DNA from: Bacillus xiamenensis
GTDB taxonomy: Bacteria > Bacillota > Bacilli > Bacillales > Bacillaceae
Length of the DNA stretch: 64,000 bases
Direction: 5' to 3'
Assembly (NCBI RefSeq): GCF_000300535.1
Contig: NZ_AMSH01000004.1
Span: 62,001 to 126,000 of the forward strand
Both the position numbers and the translations under genes were made by a program. A model generated the notes under the pieces. It was given only the letters and a program-made list of their open reading frames with translations. It did not search any database and had not been told where the DNA came from. This document shows positions 63,615-64,000 of the stretch, one piece after another; within the stretch, counting starts at the first letter, position 1; every line of letters begins with the position of its first letter.

Positions 63615-63928
63615 AACTCCTTTTAATCTTTATTTATCGAAATATTTTACATTTATAAATCATTCTTTTTTAGGACTTTAGCATCACAAACGATATATCG
63701 ACAACAACAGACAATTGTTTATGTCATCCATAAGGCAAATCTTCTTTTTTTTCGTAACGTTCAATAAATGATTTTTATTTTTGGAGATAGGGCGCAATAT
63801 ATGGATAAAAATAGGTTTTTTGATAAAATCAACCGGCTGTTCTGTCTGAAAAATCTCTTTTTTTATATTGACACTGACGTCTCGAAAAAAGAAAATGGAA
63901 CATAAGCATTTTAAAAAAGGAGAACGTC
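63615..63928. other. divergent intergenic region, chemoreceptor / amino-acid permease
   Basis: No gene is seen. It holds the sigma-D-like promoter (63695-63721, minus strand) and a TTGACA at 63868-63873 that may serve the permease, without a good -10. Confidence 0.5.
63695..63721 (-). promoter_or_regulatory. sigma-D-like (motility) promoter
   Basis: Minus strand TAAA (63721-63718), exactly 15 bases, then GTCGATAT (63702-63695). It differs from the sigma-D consensus TAAA-N15-GCCGATAT by a single base, and lies about 80 bases before a chemoreceptor start. Confidence 0.75.
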
Positions 63929-64000
63929 ATGAGCGCGAGTCAGGAACAACATGAATTAAAAAAGCTTTTATCGCCGCGTCACATTCGCATGATTGCAATG
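63929..64000 (+). CDS. amino-acid permease, N-terminal fragment
   Basis: The first 24 codons are seen before the window ends (MSASQEQHELKKLLSPRHIRMIAM). The pattern LKKxLxxRHIxMIAM is the start of APC-family permeases such as YbxG and AapA. AAAGGAG lies upstream. The product continues outside the window, so specificity cannot be judged. Confidence 0.6.
   Translation, partial: MSASQEQHELKKLLSPRHIRMIAM

Overview
This is a chromosomal window from a low-GC, Gram-positive Bacillus. The best match from memory is the Bacillus pumilus / safensis / altitudinis group. Most proteins read as close relatives of B. subtilis proteins (AnsA, AnsB, PepT, BglP, BglH, LicT, YkoEDC, Pdp, NupC, DeoC, DeoR, YdgI/YdgJ). 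Ribosome-binding sites are strong AGGAGG types, TTG starts are common, and the regulators are typical Bacillus ones: S-box and TPP riboswitches, LicT antitermination, and sigma-D-like chemoreceptor promoters. I see no rRNA, tRNA, CRISPR array, transposase or phage module.

Layout. 1-4.2 kb: asparagine/aspartate/malate use (mleN partial, ansB, ansA, divergent ansR). 4.3-7.7 kb: an XRE regulator and a yfjABCD-like cassette that resembles type VII (LXG/WXG) secretion substrates. 7.9-10.4 kb: pepT, a tiny membrane protein and a secreted DUF3298 protein. 10.5-15.3 kb: RpiR regulator plus a four-carbon acid-sugar operon (dehydrogenase, kinase, GntP permease). 15.4-16.7 kb: S-box and a MetE-C-like methionine synthase. 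16.8-24.5 kb: an A+T-rich island with an unusual peptide (RiPP) gene cluster. 24.7-29.4 kb: bglH, bglP and licT, with four LicT-type antiterminator/terminator modules in tandem before bglP. 29.7-36.9 kb: a MetNPQ-type ABC transporter with two binding lipoproteins, two flavin monooxygenases, an OsmC protein and a LysR regulator, probably organosulfur scavenging. 37.2-39.1 kb: YwqG-like protein and a soluble chemoreceptor. 39.2-43.0 kb: TPP-riboswitch-controlled tenA-ykoE-ykoD-ykoC. 43-49 kb: secreted and stress proteins including an InhA-type M6 metalloprotease. 48.8-51.4 kb: ydgJ/ydgI-type MarR and nitroreductase, a small secreted protein and a VanZ-like protein. 51.4-55.8 kb: deoR-deoC-nupC-pdp deoxynucleoside catabolism. 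55.9-64 kb: an epimerase-like protein, a saccharopine-dehydrogenase-like protein with a methyltransferase, a LuxR-type regulator, a HAD phosphatase, a MerR regulator, a Gfo/Idh oxidoreductase, a PAS chemoreceptor and the start of an amino-acid permease.

The most interesting locus is 16.8-24.5 kb. Five nearly identical 22-residue peptides are encoded in an exact 115-bp tandem array. Each carries a YxxPxL motif like a lasso-peptide leader and ends in AGGH. They precede a methyltransferase, a stand-alone PqqD-like (RRE) protein, a protein of unknown fold fused to a GNAT domain, an MFS exporter and a 730-residue asparagine-synthetase-like enzyme. A JmjC-type oxygenase gene is divergent. The cluster looks lasso-like, but there is no visible B2 protease and essentially no core peptide beyond Gly-Gly-His. 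That suggests an undescribed product class, possibly a very small modified peptide, a scaffold for peptide extension, or a metal ligand. The second unusual structure is the fourfold RAT-terminator array at 28041-28487 with an exact 119-bp period.
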